From: Paenibacillus psychroresistens
Lineage (GTDB): Bacteria > Bacillota > Bacilli > Paenibacillales > NBRC-103111
DNA length: 64,000 nucleotides
Assembly: GCF_009728935.1 (NCBI RefSeq)
Contig: NZ_CP034235.1
Location: forward strand, 3,448,001-3,512,000
Direction of reading: 5' to 3'
Shown here in pieces: positions 43,591 to 53,915 of the stretch. Made by a program: the position numbers and the translations under genes. Each line of letters begins with the position of its first letter. Position 1 is the stretch's first letter. The notes beneath the pieces are model-generated. The model saw nothing but the letters and a program-made list of their open reading frames with translations, was not told where the DNA came from and did no database searches.

Positions 43591-44580
43591 ATGAATTTAA
43601 TCCCTGTTGGCATTCTTGGAACAGGCAAGTATGTTCCTGATCGTATTCTCACGAATCAGGATTTAGAGAAAATGGTTGACACCAATGATGAATGGATTGT
43701 TACCCGAACTGGAATGAAAGAGCGCAGAATTGCTAGCGAAGACCAAGCTTCCTCCGATTTGGCTTTTCATGCAGCTGAAATTGCCTTACGCAATGCAGGT
43801 ATTACTGCAGAAGAAATAGGACTCATAATTGTTGCTACGGTTACACCCGATATGTCTTTTCCTTCAACAGCATGTGTACTGCAAGGTCGCTTAGGTGCCA
43901 AGAATGCAGCTGCATTCGATTTATCAGCCGCTTGCTCAGGCTTTATTTATGGCTTAGCCAACGCTTCAAATTTCATAGCAATGGGTACTTATAAATATGC
44001 ATTAGTTGTTGGTGCGGAATGTCTTTCCAAAATTACAGATTACACGGATCGCAATACCTGTATTTTGTTTGGTGATGGGGCAGGCGCGGTTGTTCTTGGT
44101 GCAGTAGCCGAAGGAAATGGCTTTCGCTCCTTTGAGCTAGGTGCCGATGGTACGGGTGGAGAATTGCTGAAAGTTAGTGCTGGTGGATCACGTAATCCTT
44201 CTAGTTTGGTTAGTATCGAGAACAAGAGTCATTATATCTATATGGCTGGAGCCGAAGTTTATAAATTTGCTGTGAGAATCATGGGAAATGCTGCAGAGGA
44301 AGCTTTGCGTAAAGCAGGCTTAACCAAACAGGATATTGACCTTCTGGTACCACATCAAGCTAACATTCGGATTATTCAATCAGCACTCAATCGTTTGGAC
44401 TTATCTGAAGATAAATGTGTAATTAACCTTCATAAATATGGAAATGTGTCCGCAGCGTCGATACCAATTGCATTGGCAGAAGCTGTCGAAGAAGATCGAA
44501 TTAAGTCAGGCGACTGTATCGTTTTAGTTGGTTTTGGCGGTGGCTTGACTTGGGGCGCAACTGTACTAATCTGGCAATGA
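43591..44580 (+). CDS. fabH: 3-oxoacyl-ACP synthase III FabH
   Basis: A 329-residue condensing enzyme that starts fatty acid synthesis from acyl-CoA and malonyl-ACP. The catalytic Cys115 (LSAACSGF), His in VPHQAN and Asn in KYGNVSAAS are present. Ten bases after plsX. Start behind AAGTGAGTGGAGTACA. B. subtilis keeps fabHA elsewhere, so the placement here is a Paenibacillus-type order. Confidence 0.96.
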   Translation: MNLIPVGILGTGKYVPDRILTNQDLEKMVDTNDEWIVTRTGMKERRIASEDQASSDLAFHAAEIALRNAGITAEEIGLIIVATVTPDMSFPSTACVLQGRLGAKNAAAFDLSAACSGFIYGLANASNFIAMGTYKYALVVGAECLSKITDYTDRNTCILFGDGAGAVVLGAVAEGNGFRSFELGADGTGGELLKVSAGGSRNPSSLVSIENKSHYIYMAGAEVYKFAVRIMGNAAEEALRKAGLTKQDIDLLVPHQANIRIIQSALNRLDLSEDKCVINLHKYGNVSAASIPIALAEAVEEDRIKSGDCIVLVGFGGGLTWGATVLIWQ

Positions 44581-44610
44581 TTATTTTTGAAATGAAGGGA
44601 CTGAACCAGC

Positions 44611-45537
44611 TTGGGTAAAATTGCATTTATATTTCCCGGCCAAGGCTCTCAGGCTGTGGGAATGGGACAGGATGTATATCATTCAAACGCAGAGTCGAAG
44701 CAAGTATTTCAATCCGCAGATGAAGCTCTTGGATTCTCATTATCCGAATTAATCTTTCAAGGACCTGAGGAAGAATTAAAAATAACCTATCATACCCAAC
44801 CAGCATTATTGACTACCAGTATAGCCTTATTTGAAGCTTTTAAAGCCAAAGGCGTACAAGCAGATTATGTTGCAGGTCACAGCTTAGGTGAATATTCAGC
44901 TTTAGTTGCTGCAGGAGCTTTAAGCTTCGAGGATGCTGTGCGAATTGTTAGGTTACGTGGCCAATTCATGGAAAAGGCAGTTCCCAATGGACTAGGGGCA
45001 ATGGCAGCTGTTCTAGGTGCCGAGAAAGAGGCATTGGCTCAGCTTTGTGCGCGGATCACTCAGGAAGTCGGTTCTGTGGAAATGGCTAACATCAATAGCC
45101 CAGGCCAAATTGTAGTCTCCGGTACCAAAGAAGGTGTACAAGCCGTTGTCGAGCAAGGCAAGGAAATTGGGGCTAAGCGAGTAATTCCGCTTGAAGTAAG
45201 TGGTCCCTTTCATTCTTCTTTAATGAAGCCAGCGGCTGGTCAATTGGCAGGCGAGCTACAGAAAATTACGATCCTTACCCCGAATATTCCTGTTGTAGCG
45301 AATGTTACAGCATTGCCTGTTGAAGCACCGGAACAGATCCGTGAGCTATTGGTTGAGCAAGTTTATTCTCCTGTGCTTTGGGAGGACACGGTACTTTGGT
45401 TGATCTCACAAGGTGTTGATACTTTTATTGAAATAGGCTCAGGAAGCGTCTTAACTGGACTTGTCAAAAAGATTGATAAAACCGTACGAGTAGTCGCAAT
45501 TAACAGCAAGGAAGCAATAGAAAGCTTTCAGGTTTAA
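44611..45537 (+). CDS. fabD: malonyl-CoA:ACP transacylase FabD
   Basis: A 308-residue acyltransferase that loads malonate on ACP. FPGQGSQAVGMG near the N-terminus, the active-site GHSLGEYS with Ser91, and GPFHSSLM with the catalytic His are clear. The start is TTG 44611 behind GAAGGGACTG, which is somewhat distant but gives the conserved MGKIAFIFPGQGS. Confidence 0.95.
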   Translation: MGKIAFIFPGQGSQAVGMGQDVYHSNAESKQVFQSADEALGFSLSELIFQGPEEELKITYHTQPALLTTSIALFEAFKAKGVQADYVAGHSLGEYSALVAAGALSFEDAVRIVRLRGQFMEKAVPNGLGAMAAVLGAEKEALAQLCARITQEVGSVEMANINSPGQIVVSGTKEGVQAVVEQGKEIGAKRVIPLEVSGPFHSSLMKPAAGQLAGELQKITILTPNIPVVANVTALPVEAPEQIRELLVEQVYSPVLWEDTVLWLISQGVDTFIEIGSGSVLTGLVKKIDKTVRVVAINSKEAIESFQV

Positions 45538-45589
45538 AGTTATGCTTACGAAGAAAGTTTTCTAACGAAAACTCTAAGGAGGGTCCATT

Positions 45590-46330
45590 ATGCTAGAAGG
45601 AAAAGTAGCACTGGTTACAGGCGGCTCACGCGGGATTGGTCGAGCTATTGCCATTAGCTTAGCCGAAGCAGGTGCCGATGTCGTTGTTAATTTTGCCGGC
45701 AATGCGGCTGCGGCTGCGGAAGTGGCTGCACACATTGAGTCACTGGGGCGCAAAGCGCTGATCATTAAAGCCAATGTTGGTAATTCTGCTGAAGTCGATG
45801 CCATGGTTAAACAAACGCTGGAAACGTTTGGTCAATTGGATATTCTCGTGAATAATGCTGGAATAACAAGGGATAATCTAATTATGCGAATGAAGGATGA
45901 CGAGTTTGATGAAGTCATCAATACCAACCTTAAAGGCGTTTTTAATTGTGTACGTTCCGTTACCAGGACGATGATGAAACAGCGTTCGGGTCGGATTATT
46001 AATATATCCTCTGTTGTAGGTACTATGGGGAATCCAGGCCAGGCTAATTACGTAGCAGCCAAAGCTGGAGTGATTGGGCTGACTAAATCCGCTGCACGTG
46101 AGCTTGCTTCACGTGGAATTACAGTGAATGCCATTGCTCCAGGGTTTATAACGACAGATATGACGGATAAGCTGTCCGACGAAATGAAGGAGCAGCTTTT
46201 GCTGCAAATCCCTCTAGCACGCTTCGGACAGCCCGATGATATTGCCAAAACTGTTATTTTCTTAGCATCAAATGAAGCCTCCTATATGACGGGACAAACC
46301 CTGCATATTGATGGTGGAATGTACATGTAA
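45590..46330 (+). CDS. fabG: 3-oxoacyl-ACP reductase FabG
   Basis: A 246-residue NADPH-dependent [15 protein letters not shown] (cofactor), NNAGITRDN, the catalytic Ser in ISSVVG and YVAAKAG, and the C-terminal [13 protein letters not shown] match FabG exactly. Strong site AAGGAGGGTCCATT before ATG. Between fabD and acpP. Confidence 0.96.
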   Translation: MLEGKVALVTGGSRGIGRAIAISLAEAGADVVVNFAGNAAAAAEVAAHIESLGRKALIIKANVGNSAEVDAMVKQTLETFGQLDILVNNAGITRDNLIMRMKDDEFDEVINTNLKGVFNCVRSVTRTMMKQRSGRIINISSVVGTMGNPGQANYVAAKAGVIGLTKSAARELASRGITVNAIAPGFITTDMTDKLSDEMKEQLLLQIPLARFGQPDDIAKTVIFLASNEASYMTGQTLHIDGGMYM

Positions 46331-46414
46331 TGTTCACAAGTATTTTGAATTTGTAATATCGGGATGGTAATTTGAAATTAATTCTCGTATAATACCATGG
46401 AGGAGGTGAACCGG

Positions 46415-46648
46415 ATGTCCGACAAATTGGAACGTGTAAAACGTATTGTCATCGATCGTCTAGGGGTTGAAGAGTCTGAAGTCACCCTCGAAGCATCTTT
46501 TAAAGATGATTTAGGCGCTGATTCTTTAGATGTAGTTGAATTGGTTATGGAATTGGAAGATGAGTTTGATATGGAAATCTCAGATGAAGATGCTGAGAAG
46601 ATAACAACTGTAGGCGAAGTTTATGAGTATATAAAATCTCATACGTAG
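46415..46648 (+). CDS. acpP: acyl carrier protein
   Basis: A 77-residue [21 protein letters not shown] holds the phosphopantetheine-bearing Ser37. The start at 46415 lies behind GGAGGAGGTGAACCGG; an upstream ATG at 46397 lies before that Shine-Dalgarno and is unlikely. Very acidic, as expected. Followed by two hairpins. Confidence 0.96.
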   Translation: MSDKLERVKRIVIDRLGVEESEVTLEASFKDDLGADSLDVVELVMELEDEFDMEISDEDAEKITTVGEVYEYIKSHT

Positions 46649-46655
46649 GTCAACT

Positions 46656-46706
46656 AAGTCCCGTTCTCATAAACGGGACTTATCCTCATTTTCTTTAGCG
46701 AAAATG
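46656..46706 (+). terminator. tandem hairpins between acpP and fabF
   Basis: AAGTCCCGT pairs with ACGGGACTT (46656-46681), and CATTTTC pairs with GAAAATG (46687-46706). The second is followed by GGGTTCTTTTTT. Probably a partial terminator or RNA-processing/stability element that lowers fabF relative to acpP. Confidence 0.5.
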
Positions 46707-46751
46707 GGGTTCTTTTTTGAAAATAATGCTGTTAAATATAGAGGTGAAGAT

Positions 46752-47996
46752 ATGGCGCATCGCGTTGTAATTACAGGTATGGGTGTTATGACTTCTCTAG
46801 GTAAAGATTTGGAAACCTTCTGGTCCAATCTTACTTCAGGCAAATCAGGTATTTCTATGATCGAGAATTTTGATGTGACCGAATATACAACACGTTTTGC
46901 CGGTGAGATTAAAGACTTTAATCCCGAGGATTATTTTGATAAAAAAGCAGCTCGGCGGATGGATCGTTATGTTCAGCTTGCTGTGGTTGCAAGCCTATCG
47001 GCATTAAAGGATGCAAACTTGAATGTTAATGAAGATACAGATCCAGAGCGAGTTGGGGTCTATGTGGGTTCAGGAATAGGCGGTTTGTCTACTTGGGAAG
47101 AGCAGCATAGAATTCTCCTTGAAAAAGGTCCTAAACGTCTTAGTCCGTTCTTCATTCCAATGATGATCGCGAATATGGGCACAGGCCAAATCTCCATACA
47201 TACCGGAGCAAAGGGTCCTAGCAGTACAGCAGTTACTGCTTGTGCTACTGGTACGAATTCGATTGGCGATTCCTTCAAAATTATTCAGCGCGGTGACGCG
47301 GATGTAATGATATGTGGAGGAGCGGAAGCTCCGATATGCCCAACTGGCTTGGGTGGCTTTGGCGCTATGCGTGCCTTGTCTCAGCGAAATGATGATCCAG
47401 AGCATGCTAGTCGTCCATTTGATGTGGCCCGCGATGGATTTGTAATGGGTGAAGGCGCAGGTATTCTTATTCTGGAATCACTTGAGCATGCACAGCAGCG
47501 TGGAGCAAGAATCTATGCTGAGGTCGTGGGCTACGGGATGAGCTCGGACGCTTATGACATGTACGAACCGTCTCCAGGTGGAGAAGGTGCAGCACGTTGT
47601 ATGGTTAAAGCACTGAAGGATGCTAAGATAGCACCTGAGGATGTAAGCTATATTAATATGCATGGTACTTCAACGGGTGCAGGTGATATTGCCGAAACTA
47701 AAGCGATCAAATCTACATTTGGTGAGGCTGCTTATAAAATTCCTGCCAGCTCGACTAAATCGATGACAGGACACTTATTAGGGGCAGCAGGTGGGATTGA
47801 AGCCGTGATTTGTGGGTTATCTATTTTGCATAGTGAGCTTGCGCCGACGATTAATCTGGAGAATCCAGATGTGGAATGCGACTTGGATTATGTACCGAAT
47901 GTGTCACGTAAGGCAGATGTGAATATCGCGATGTCGAACTCTTTTGGGTTCGGCGGTCATAATGCGACGATCATTTTGAAAAAATTCGAAGCTTAG
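46752..47996 (+). CDS. fabF: 3-oxoacyl-ACP synthase II FabF
   Basis: A 414-residue elongation condensing enzyme. The start at 46752 follows GAGGTGAAGAT and gives [17 protein letters not shown]. The active-site Cys ([10 protein letters not shown]) and the two His motifs ([19 protein letters not shown]) are present, as is GFGGHN. It closes the fatty acid set before rnc. Confidence 0.96.
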   Translation: MAHRVVITGMGVMTSLGKDLETFWSNLTSGKSGISMIENFDVTEYTTRFAGEIKDFNPEDYFDKKAARRMDRYVQLAVVASLSALKDANLNVNEDTDPERVGVYVGSGIGGLSTWEEQHRILLEKGPKRLSPFFIPMMIANMGTGQISIHTGAKGPSSTAVTACATGTNSIGDSFKIIQRGDADVMICGGAEAPICPTGLGGFGAMRALSQRNDDPEHASRPFDVARDGFVMGEGAGILILESLEHAQQRGARIYAEVVGYGMSSDAYDMYEPSPGGEGAARCMVKALKDAKIAPEDVSYINMHGTSTGAGDIAETKAIKSTFGEAAYKIPASSTKSMTGHLLGAAGGIEAVICGLSILHSELAPTINLENPDVECDLDYVPNVSRKADVNIAMSNSFGFGGHNATIILKKFEA

Positions 47997-48005
47997 GTGA
48001 AATAC

Positions 48006-48704
48006 ATGAATCGAGATTTAAAGCAGCTTCAAACGCAGCTCGGTATTTCTTTTCGTGATCAACATATTCTCAAACAAGCTTTTACTCATTCCTCTTATGT
48101 GAACGAGAACCGCATGGCTAACCATAAGGATAATGAACGCTTGGAGTTTTTGGGAGATGCTGTATTGGAATTGACAGTATCGCATTATTTATTTGAAATG
48201 CATCCTCATCGGTCCGAAGGTGAACTTACGAAATTGAGAGCCTCGATTGTTTGTGAGCCCAGCTTAGTTTTGTTCGCAGAGGATCTCGAGTTTGGCCATT
48301 ATGTTCATCTCGGCAAAGGGGAAGAAATCACAGGCGGACGAACACGTCCAGCTTTGCTTGCTGATGTGTTTGAAGCTTTCATTGGTGCCCTTTACTTGGA
48401 CCAAGGGCTTGAAGCTGTGATTAGTTTTCTGAAGACCTACTTATTCCCGAAAATTTCTGGTGAAGGCAAGCCGCAGATTATCGATTACAAAACGTTGCTG
48501 CAAGAGCATACACAACAGCATGGTCTTGGCGTGATTGAGTATAAAATAGTCGATGAACGAGGTCCTGCGCATGAGAAAGAGTTTGTTTCGGAAGTATGGA
48601 TGGATGAAGCTCAGCTTGGTCGAGGCAATGGGCGGTCTAAGAAAGAGGCAGAGCAGCAAGCGGCTTCGCAAGCCTTACTGAAAATGAATGTAACGGTTCT
48701 ATGA
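48006..48704 (+). CDS. rnc: ribonuclease III
   Basis: A 232-residue double-strand RNA endonuclease. The signature [14 protein letters not shown] and the metal-binding [14 protein letters not shown] precede a dsRNA-binding domain ([14 protein letters not shown]...[15 protein letters not shown]). Start ATG 48006 with TTAGGTGA upstream; GTG 47997 is a weaker alternative. Strong terminator after it at 48721. Confidence 0.95.
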   Translation: MNRDLKQLQTQLGISFRDQHILKQAFTHSSYVNENRMANHKDNERLEFLGDAVLELTVSHYLFEMHPHRSEGELTKLRASIVCEPSLVLFAEDLEFGHYVHLGKGEEITGGRTRPALLADVFEAFIGALYLDQGLEAVISFLKTYLFPKISGEGKPQIIDYKTLLQEHTQQHGLGVIEYKIVDERGPAHEKEFVSEVWMDEAQLGRGNGRSKKEAEQQAASQALLKMNVTVL

Positions 48705-48720
48705 TGATGAACTACAACGT

Positions 48721-48771
48721 AGAGCAGATGAAGAACCAGCAATGGGTTCCTTAATCTGCTCTTTTTTTCTT
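48721..48771 (+). terminator. intrinsic terminator after rnc
   Basis: AGAGCAGAT pairs with ATCTGCTCT, with an inner AAGAACC/GGGTTCCTT stem, then a T run. Confidence 0.85.
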
Positions 48772-48808
48772 TAAGTTTCGCATGGTACAATAGGTGTGGG
48801 GTGAGATG

Positions 48809-51800
48809 ATGTTTTTAAAGCGAATTGAATTGACGGGCTTTAAATCTTTTGCGGACAAAACAGAATTGGAATTCGTCCAAGGCATAACTGCCGTAGTTGG
48901 CCCAAACGGAAGCGGTAAAAGCAACATTTCCGATGGAATTCGCTGGGTGCTTGGTGAGCAAAGCGCAAAATCGTTGCGTGGTGGAAAGATGGAGGATGTT
49001 ATCTTTGCTGGAAGTGATGCGCGTAAAGCGGTCAATTATGGCGAGGTCTCTTTAACGCTGGATAATCAGGATCATGCGCTGCCGTTGGATTTTAGCGAGG
49101 TTACGGTTACTAGACGGGTTCATCGCAGCGGAGAAAGCGAATACTTGATCAATAAGCAGTCTTGCCGGCTTAAAGATATTACAGAGCTGTTCATGGATAC
49201 GGGAATCGGTAAAGAGGCGTATTCTATTATTGGACAAGGGCGGATTGAAGAAATTCTCAGTACGAAATCAGAGGATCGCCGCGGTATTTTTGAAGAGGCT
49301 TCGGGGATTGTCAAATATAAATCGCGTAAAAAAGAAACAGAAAAAAAGCTTAGTGATACAGAGCAGAATTTACTGCGGATTCATGATCTAGTTTCGGAGC
49401 TGGAAGATCAAGTAGAGCCGTTGCGGGATCAATCGGAGAAAGCGTTTAGGTTTAAAGCGCTTAAAGATGAATTGAAGAATAGTGAGATTTCGTTGTACGT
49501 TCATCAGATTGAGCAGATGCATATCTCCTGGCAAGATACGAACGATAAGCTAGCTAGGCTGCAAGTCGAGCAGTTGACCTTTGCAACGGTAGTTAACCAG
49601 CATGACGCACAATTGGAGAAGCACCGTTGGGAGACGAAGCGGCTGGATGAGGAGCTGGAAAAGCTCCATGCACAACTCCTGCAAATTAGCGAAGAGTATG
49701 ATAAATGCGAGGGCCAAGGCGAAGTTTTGAAGGAAAGGCATAAGTATCTATCCGCCAATCTTACGCGTGATGAACAGACTATTGCTGTTCAAACCAAGCG
49801 TTTAGCTGATAAGCAATTAGAAATGGATACATTCAAGCTCAAAATGGATCAGGTCAGCGCGTTATTGGTTGAGCATAATGCCCAACTGCGAGCGGAGGAA
49901 GAGCGGCTTCTAGGCGTTGTTGGCGGTCTTAGCAGTGAAGCTGAGGAAAATCTCAAATCCGAGCTGTTGGAAACATTGAATCAAATTGCGCAGAGCCGTA
50001 ATGAAATCCGTTATGTGGAGCAGCAATTGGAAACAATTGGGCGTCGAGGCGATCGTTTAGAAGAAGAACGTAAGAAATGGAATGAGCAAAAGGAAGGTCT
50101 GGCGAAGCGAAAGGCGGCTTTAACGATTAAGTTGGCTGAGATTTCGACTGAAATTTCGCAGACTCGAGATAATTACATAGCTTTATCCAATCAGCTTAAA
50201 ACCAAACAAGGCTTGTACGAAGAGATACTGGGTACAATTCGCCGTTGGGAGCAGAAGCTGGATGCGTTGGTTTCACGAAGCGATACGATGCGTGAAATGC
50301 AGAATGACTATGATGGCTTTCAACAAGGGGTTAAAGAAGTACTGAAGGCGAAGGATCGTCCAGATGGCCTAAAAGGAATTCATGGCGCGGTGGCTGAGCT
50401 GATCAAAGTTCCGGCAGATGTCGAGCTGGCCATTGAAACGACTTTAGGCGGAGCTCTGCAGAATATAGTTGTTGCGAATGAAGCTAATGGCCGCGAGGCA
50501 ATTAATTTTCTGAAAAGACGTCAGCTTGGGCGAGCTACATTCCTGCCTTTGGATGTTATTAAGGGCAGAACAATTGGTGATCATGAACGGCGTGGAATTG
50601 AAGGTTCGCCAGGTTATGTGGGTATTGCCGTTAATTTGGTTAAGTTTGATGCCAAGTATGAGCAGATCTTTTCAAGCTTATTAGGGAATGTTGTTGTAGC
50701 TAAAACACTGGAGGATGCCAATCATCTGGCTGCGAAGGTTCAATATCGGTTTCGAGTCGTAACGCTTGAAGGCGATGTTGTGCATCCAGGTGGTTCAATG
50801 ACGGGTGGTAGTCAGCATAAGAAGACAACCAGCTTATTGGGTCGTCAGCGGCAAATTGATGAAATGGTCCTAGAAATTGCCCAATCCAAAGCTCAGCTTA
50901 AGCAATTGCAAGAAAAAGCAGAAGAAGCTAAGGCTGAATTGCTGATTGGCAGTCGCCAGCTTGAGGAATTGCGGCAGCAGGGCGAATTGAAGCGAATTGA
51001 GGAACAACAATTTGTCGCAGAAATGAATCCTTTGGAGAATGAAGCCCAAACGATGGAAGATCAGCTGTATGTGGCGGAACAGGATAATGTAGTCCTCGGC
51101 GAAGAGGTCACCCAATTTGCCGGGAAGAAGCTGGCAGCAGAAGTAACGCTGCAGCAGGCAGAACGCAAAGAAGTGGAATTGTCACAGGCTATTCGTGATG
51201 CTGAGCTAGCGCGCAAGGCGAGCGAATCGGCTAAGGAGGAGCTGCAGGCACAGCTCACTGAGCTTAAAGTGAAAGCAGCGGCTAGCACGCAAGAGAAGCA
51301 GTCGTTGATGGAACAGCAGCAGCGGATGCAAGCGGACTATCGTGAGATTCGAGATGAGCTTGAAGCCAATCATAAGCAAATTCAACAGCTGAATGAAGAA
51401 ATTGCGATATGCAATGCGGATACAGTGAAGCAGCTTGAGCAAATGAACGATCATAAGCTCAAGAAGCAAGCTTGCACGGAGAAAACAGACTTTACTCGTG
51501 CAGAACGAGTGGGTTGGATGCAAAAGCTTGAAACAGCAGAGAATGAAACGAAAGAGCAAAGAATTGCACTTAAGCGTGTTGAAGAGGATCTTCATCATAC
51601 AGAAGTAAGATCGACTCGTTTGGATGTTGAACTGGACCATCTGCTGAAGAAGCTGTCTGAGGAGTATGAGCTGAGCTTTGAGCTGGCGAAATCTCGCTAT
51701 GCTCTGCCGGAAGATGTGAATTTGACCCAAATTAAAGTAAAAGAAATAAAACGCGAAATTACCAGTTTAGGTGATGTGAATTTAGGGGCGATTGAAGAAT

Positions 51801-52387
51801 TCACAAGGATCAGTGAACGCTATGAGTTCCTTAATGAGCAGAAGCATGATCTAATGGAAGCCAAAGCGACTTTATATGAAGTTATTCGCGAAATGGACGA
51901 GGAGATGTCCAAGCGCTTTACCACAACCTTTGAATTGATTCGCACGCAATTTGAAATCGTCTTCTCCAAGCTTTTTGGCGGTGGACGGGCTGATCTGATT
52001 TTGTCAGAGCCTAGTCATCCGTTGGATACGGGCATTGAAATCATCGCACAGCCTCCAGGCAAAAAACTACAAAATCTGCAGCTGCTCTCAGGCGGAGAAC
52101 GCGCTTTAACGGCGATTGCTTTGCTGTTTGCTATTCTGCGGATTAAGCCAGTTCCTTTCTGTGTGCTGGATGAGGTTGAAGCAGCTCTAGATGAAGCGAA
52201 TGTGTCGCGTTTTGCCGAGTATTTACGTGAGTTTTCACATGAGACACAATTCATTGTTGTAACTCACCGCAAAGGAACTATGGAAGAAGCCGATGTGCTT
52301 TATGGTGTTACGATGGAAGAGGGCGGGGTTTCCAAGCTCGTTTCCGTGCGATTGGAAGATCGAGATGAACAGCTTGTACCGGCTTAA
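48809..52387 (+). CDS. smc: chromosome segregation ATPase Smc
   Basis: A 1192-residue SMC protein. The start at ATG 48809 gives the family's MFLKRIELTGFKSFADK; another ATG lies three bases earlier. Walker A GPNGSGKSN (31-39), a long coiled coil, a hinge (about residues 510-670), a second coiled coil, the ABC signature LLSGGERALTA and Walker B CVLDEVEAALDEA. It forms the condensin-like complex with ScpA and ScpB (not in this window). Followed 41 bases later by ftsY. Confidence 0.97.
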   Translation: MFLKRIELTGFKSFADKTELEFVQGITAVVGPNGSGKSNISDGIRWVLGEQSAKSLRGGKMEDVIFAGSDARKAVNYGEVSLTLDNQDHALPLDFSEVTVTRRVHRSGESEYLINKQSCRLKDITELFMDTGIGKEAYSIIGQGRIEEILSTKSEDRRGIFEEASGIVKYKSRKKETEKKLSDTEQNLLRIHDLVSELEDQVEPLRDQSEKAFRFKALKDELKNSEISLYVHQIEQMHISWQDTNDKLARLQVEQLTFATVVNQHDAQLEKHRWETKRLDEELEKLHAQLLQISEEYDKCEGQGEVLKERHKYLSANLTRDEQTIAVQTKRLADKQLEMDTFKLKMDQVSALLVEHNAQLRAEEERLLGVVGGLSSEAEENLKSELLETLNQIAQSRNEIRYVEQQLETIGRRGDRLEEERKKWNEQKEGLAKRKAALTIKLAEISTEISQTRDNYIALSNQLKTKQGLYEEILGTIRRWEQKLDALVSRSDTMREMQNDYDGFQQGVKEVLKAKDRPDGLKGIHGAVAELIKVPADVELAIETTLGGALQNIVVANEANGREAINFLKRRQLGRATFLPLDVIKGRTIGDHERRGIEGSPGYVGIAVNLVKFDAKYEQIFSSLLGNVVVAKTLEDANHLAAKVQYRFRVVTLEGDVVHPGGSMTGGSQHKKTTSLLGRQRQIDEMVLEIAQSKAQLKQLQEKAEEAKAELLIGSRQLEELRQQGELKRIEEQQFVAEMNPLENEAQTMEDQLYVAEQDNVVLGEEVTQFAGKKLAAEVTLQQAERKEVELSQAIRDAELARKASESAKEELQAQLTELKVKAAASTQEKQSLMEQQQRMQADYREIRDELEANHKQIQQLNEEIAICNADTVKQLEQMNDHKLKKQACTEKTDFTRAERVGWMQKLETAENETKEQRIALKRVEEDLHHTEVRSTRLDVELDHLLKKLSEEYELSFELAKSRYALPEDVNLTQIKVKEIKREITSLGDVNLGAIEEFTRISERYEFLNEQKHDLMEAKATLYEVIREMDEEMSKRFTTTFELIRTQFEIVFSKLFGGGRADLILSEPSHPLDTGIEIIAQPPGKKLQNLQLLSGGERALTAIALLFAILRIKPVPFCVLDEVEAALDEANVSRFAEYLREFSHETQFIVVTHRKGTMEEADVLYGVTMEEGGVSKLVSVRLEDRDEQLVPA

Positions 52388-52428
52388 AATGATATTTAGA
52401 TTTAATTAGCATAACAAAGGAGATTCCT

Positions 52429-53418
52429 ATGAGTTTTTTTAAGAAGCTGAAAGACAGTATTTCGCAAAAGGCAGAAGCCGTAACGAATAAATTCAAGGAT
52501 GGCTTGAGTAAAACACGCAATGCGTTCGTTGAGGGCATTGAGGATCTATTCTCACGTCGCAAAAAAATTGATGAAGAGTTCTATGAGGAATTGGAAGAAA
52601 TTCTAATTGGTGCAGATGTTGGCGTAAATACAGTGATGAAACTGATTGACGAGTTGCGCGTAGAAGTACGCAAGCAGAAGATTGAAGAAGCCGCTGCTCT
52701 ACAGCCGATCCTCTCTGAGAAGTTAGTTGCCTTGCTGCAGCCAGGAGAAGTTAAAACAACGTTAAATATAGCAGAGAGTGGATTAACTGTTATTTTGTTC
52801 GTTGGTGTTAATGGCGTAGGAAAAACAACAACGATTGGCAAAATGGCACACATGCTGAAGCAGGAAGGTAAAAAAGTCCTTTTGGCTGCTGGTGATACTT
52901 TTCGTGCAGGAGCGATTGAGCAGCTTGAAGTGTGGGGGCAACGTGTAGGTGTGGACGTGATTAAACAACAATCCGGCGCAGATCCTGCCGCAGTGATGTT
53001 TGATGCTTTGCAGGCCGCAAAAACGCGTAATGTCGATGTATTATTGTGTGATACCGCTGGGAGATTGCAGAATAAAACTAACCTAATGGAAGAGCTGAAC
53101 AAAATTTATAGAGTCATTCGTCGTGAAATTCCCGAAGCGCCACACGAGGTATTGTTGGTGTTAGATGCAACTACAGGACAAAATGCCTTAAGCCAAGCCA
53201 AGCTTTTTAGCGATAAAACAGGCTTAACCGGGCTCGTTCTTACCAAGCTTGATGGAACAGCTAAAGGTGGTATCGTCATTGCGATCCGCCAAGAGATGGA
53301 CATTCCGGTTAAATTCGTTGGCTTAGGTGAAAAAATGGATGATTTGCAGCCATTTGATTCGGAGCAATTCGTGCATGCCTTATTTACTGGTTTGATGACT
53401 AATGAGAATGAAGATTAA
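52429..53418 (+). CDS. ftsY: signal recognition particle receptor FtsY
   Basis: A 329-residue SRP-type GTPase that docks SRP at the membrane. The short N domain precedes the G domain: GVNGVGKTTTIGKMA, DTFRAGAIEQL, DTAGRLQ, TKLDGTAKGG. A long acidic A domain is absent, as is normal in Firmicutes. Start ATG behind AAAGGAGATTCCT. Confidence 0.96.
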   Translation: MSFFKKLKDSISQKAEAVTNKFKDGLSKTRNAFVEGIEDLFSRRKKIDEEFYEELEEILIGADVGVNTVMKLIDELRVEVRKQKIEEAAALQPILSEKLVALLQPGEVKTTLNIAESGLTVILFVGVNGVGKTTTIGKMAHMLKQEGKKVLLAAGDTFRAGAIEQLEVWGQRVGVDVIKQQSGADPAAVMFDALQAAKTRNVDVLLCDTAGRLQNKTNLMEELNKIYRVIRREIPEAPHEVLLVLDATTGQNALSQAKLFSDKTGLTGLVLTKLDGTAKGGIVIAIRQEMDIPVKFVGLGEKMDDLQPFDSEQFVHALFTGLMTNENED

Positions 53419-53445
53419 TCGAATTGGACTGTAAAGTAAAAAGAC

Positions 53446-53474
53446 TTGACAAGCGATTCCGAAATTAGTAAACT
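53446..53474 (+). promoter_or_regulatory. promoter of the ylxM-ffh operon
   Basis: TTGACA (53446-53451), 17 bases, TAAACT (53469-53474). Perfect -35 and near -10; 53 bases before the ylxM start. Confidence 0.7.
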
Positions 53475-53526
53475 AAAGCATGTTGTTGCTGTAAAGTGTT
53501 TTCCCTTTACGGGAGGTGAGTGTGCG

Positions 53527-53889
53527 GTGACAGAGGATCAAGCCTTAGAGAAGAATACTCGTATTAATCTATTATTTGATTTCTATGAAGCATTATTAAC
53601 AGAGAAGCAGCAGAATTTCACACGTTATTACTTTCAAGATAATTATACACTTGGTGAAATTTCCTCGCTTTTTCATATTACGCGACAAGCGGTTTATGAG
53701 CACATTAAACGTGCTGAGCTTGTTCTAGAGGACTATGAAAGTAAGCTGCATTTGGTGGAAAAACATCAGCAGCGGGGACAAATGATCCAGGAAATAGAAT
53801 TGCAGATCACAGCTATTCAAGACTCAGCATCGTCAGAAGTCAAGCAGCAGCTAAAAGCTCTATTAGAGCAAATGGAAACATTAGGTTAA
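53527..53889 (+). CDS. ylxM: YlxM, SRP-associated DNA-binding-like protein
   Basis: A 120-residue helix-turn-helix protein (sigma-70 region 4-like: YTLGEISSLFHITRQAVYEHIKRAE), co-encoded with ffh in Firmicutes and shown in streptococci to assist the SRP pathway. Start GTG 53527 behind CGGGAGGTGAG; the frame extends upstream through the promoter but without a start. Ffh begins 26 bases later. Confidence 0.93.
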   Translation: MTEDQALEKNTRINLLFDFYEALLTEKQQNFTRYYFQDNYTLGEISSLFHITRQAVYEHIKRAELVLEDYESKLHLVEKHQQRGQMIQEIELQITAIQDSASSEVKQQLKALLEQMETLG

Positions 53890-53915
53890 CGGTTATCCTC
53901 CGGAGGTGAACGATT

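Noticed and set aside
51206..51730. A 174-codon open frame antisense to smc
   Set aside because: It lies fully inside the coiled coil of smc, has no ribosome binding site, and is rich in Leu/Phe as expected from antisense of Glu/Lys/Gln codons.
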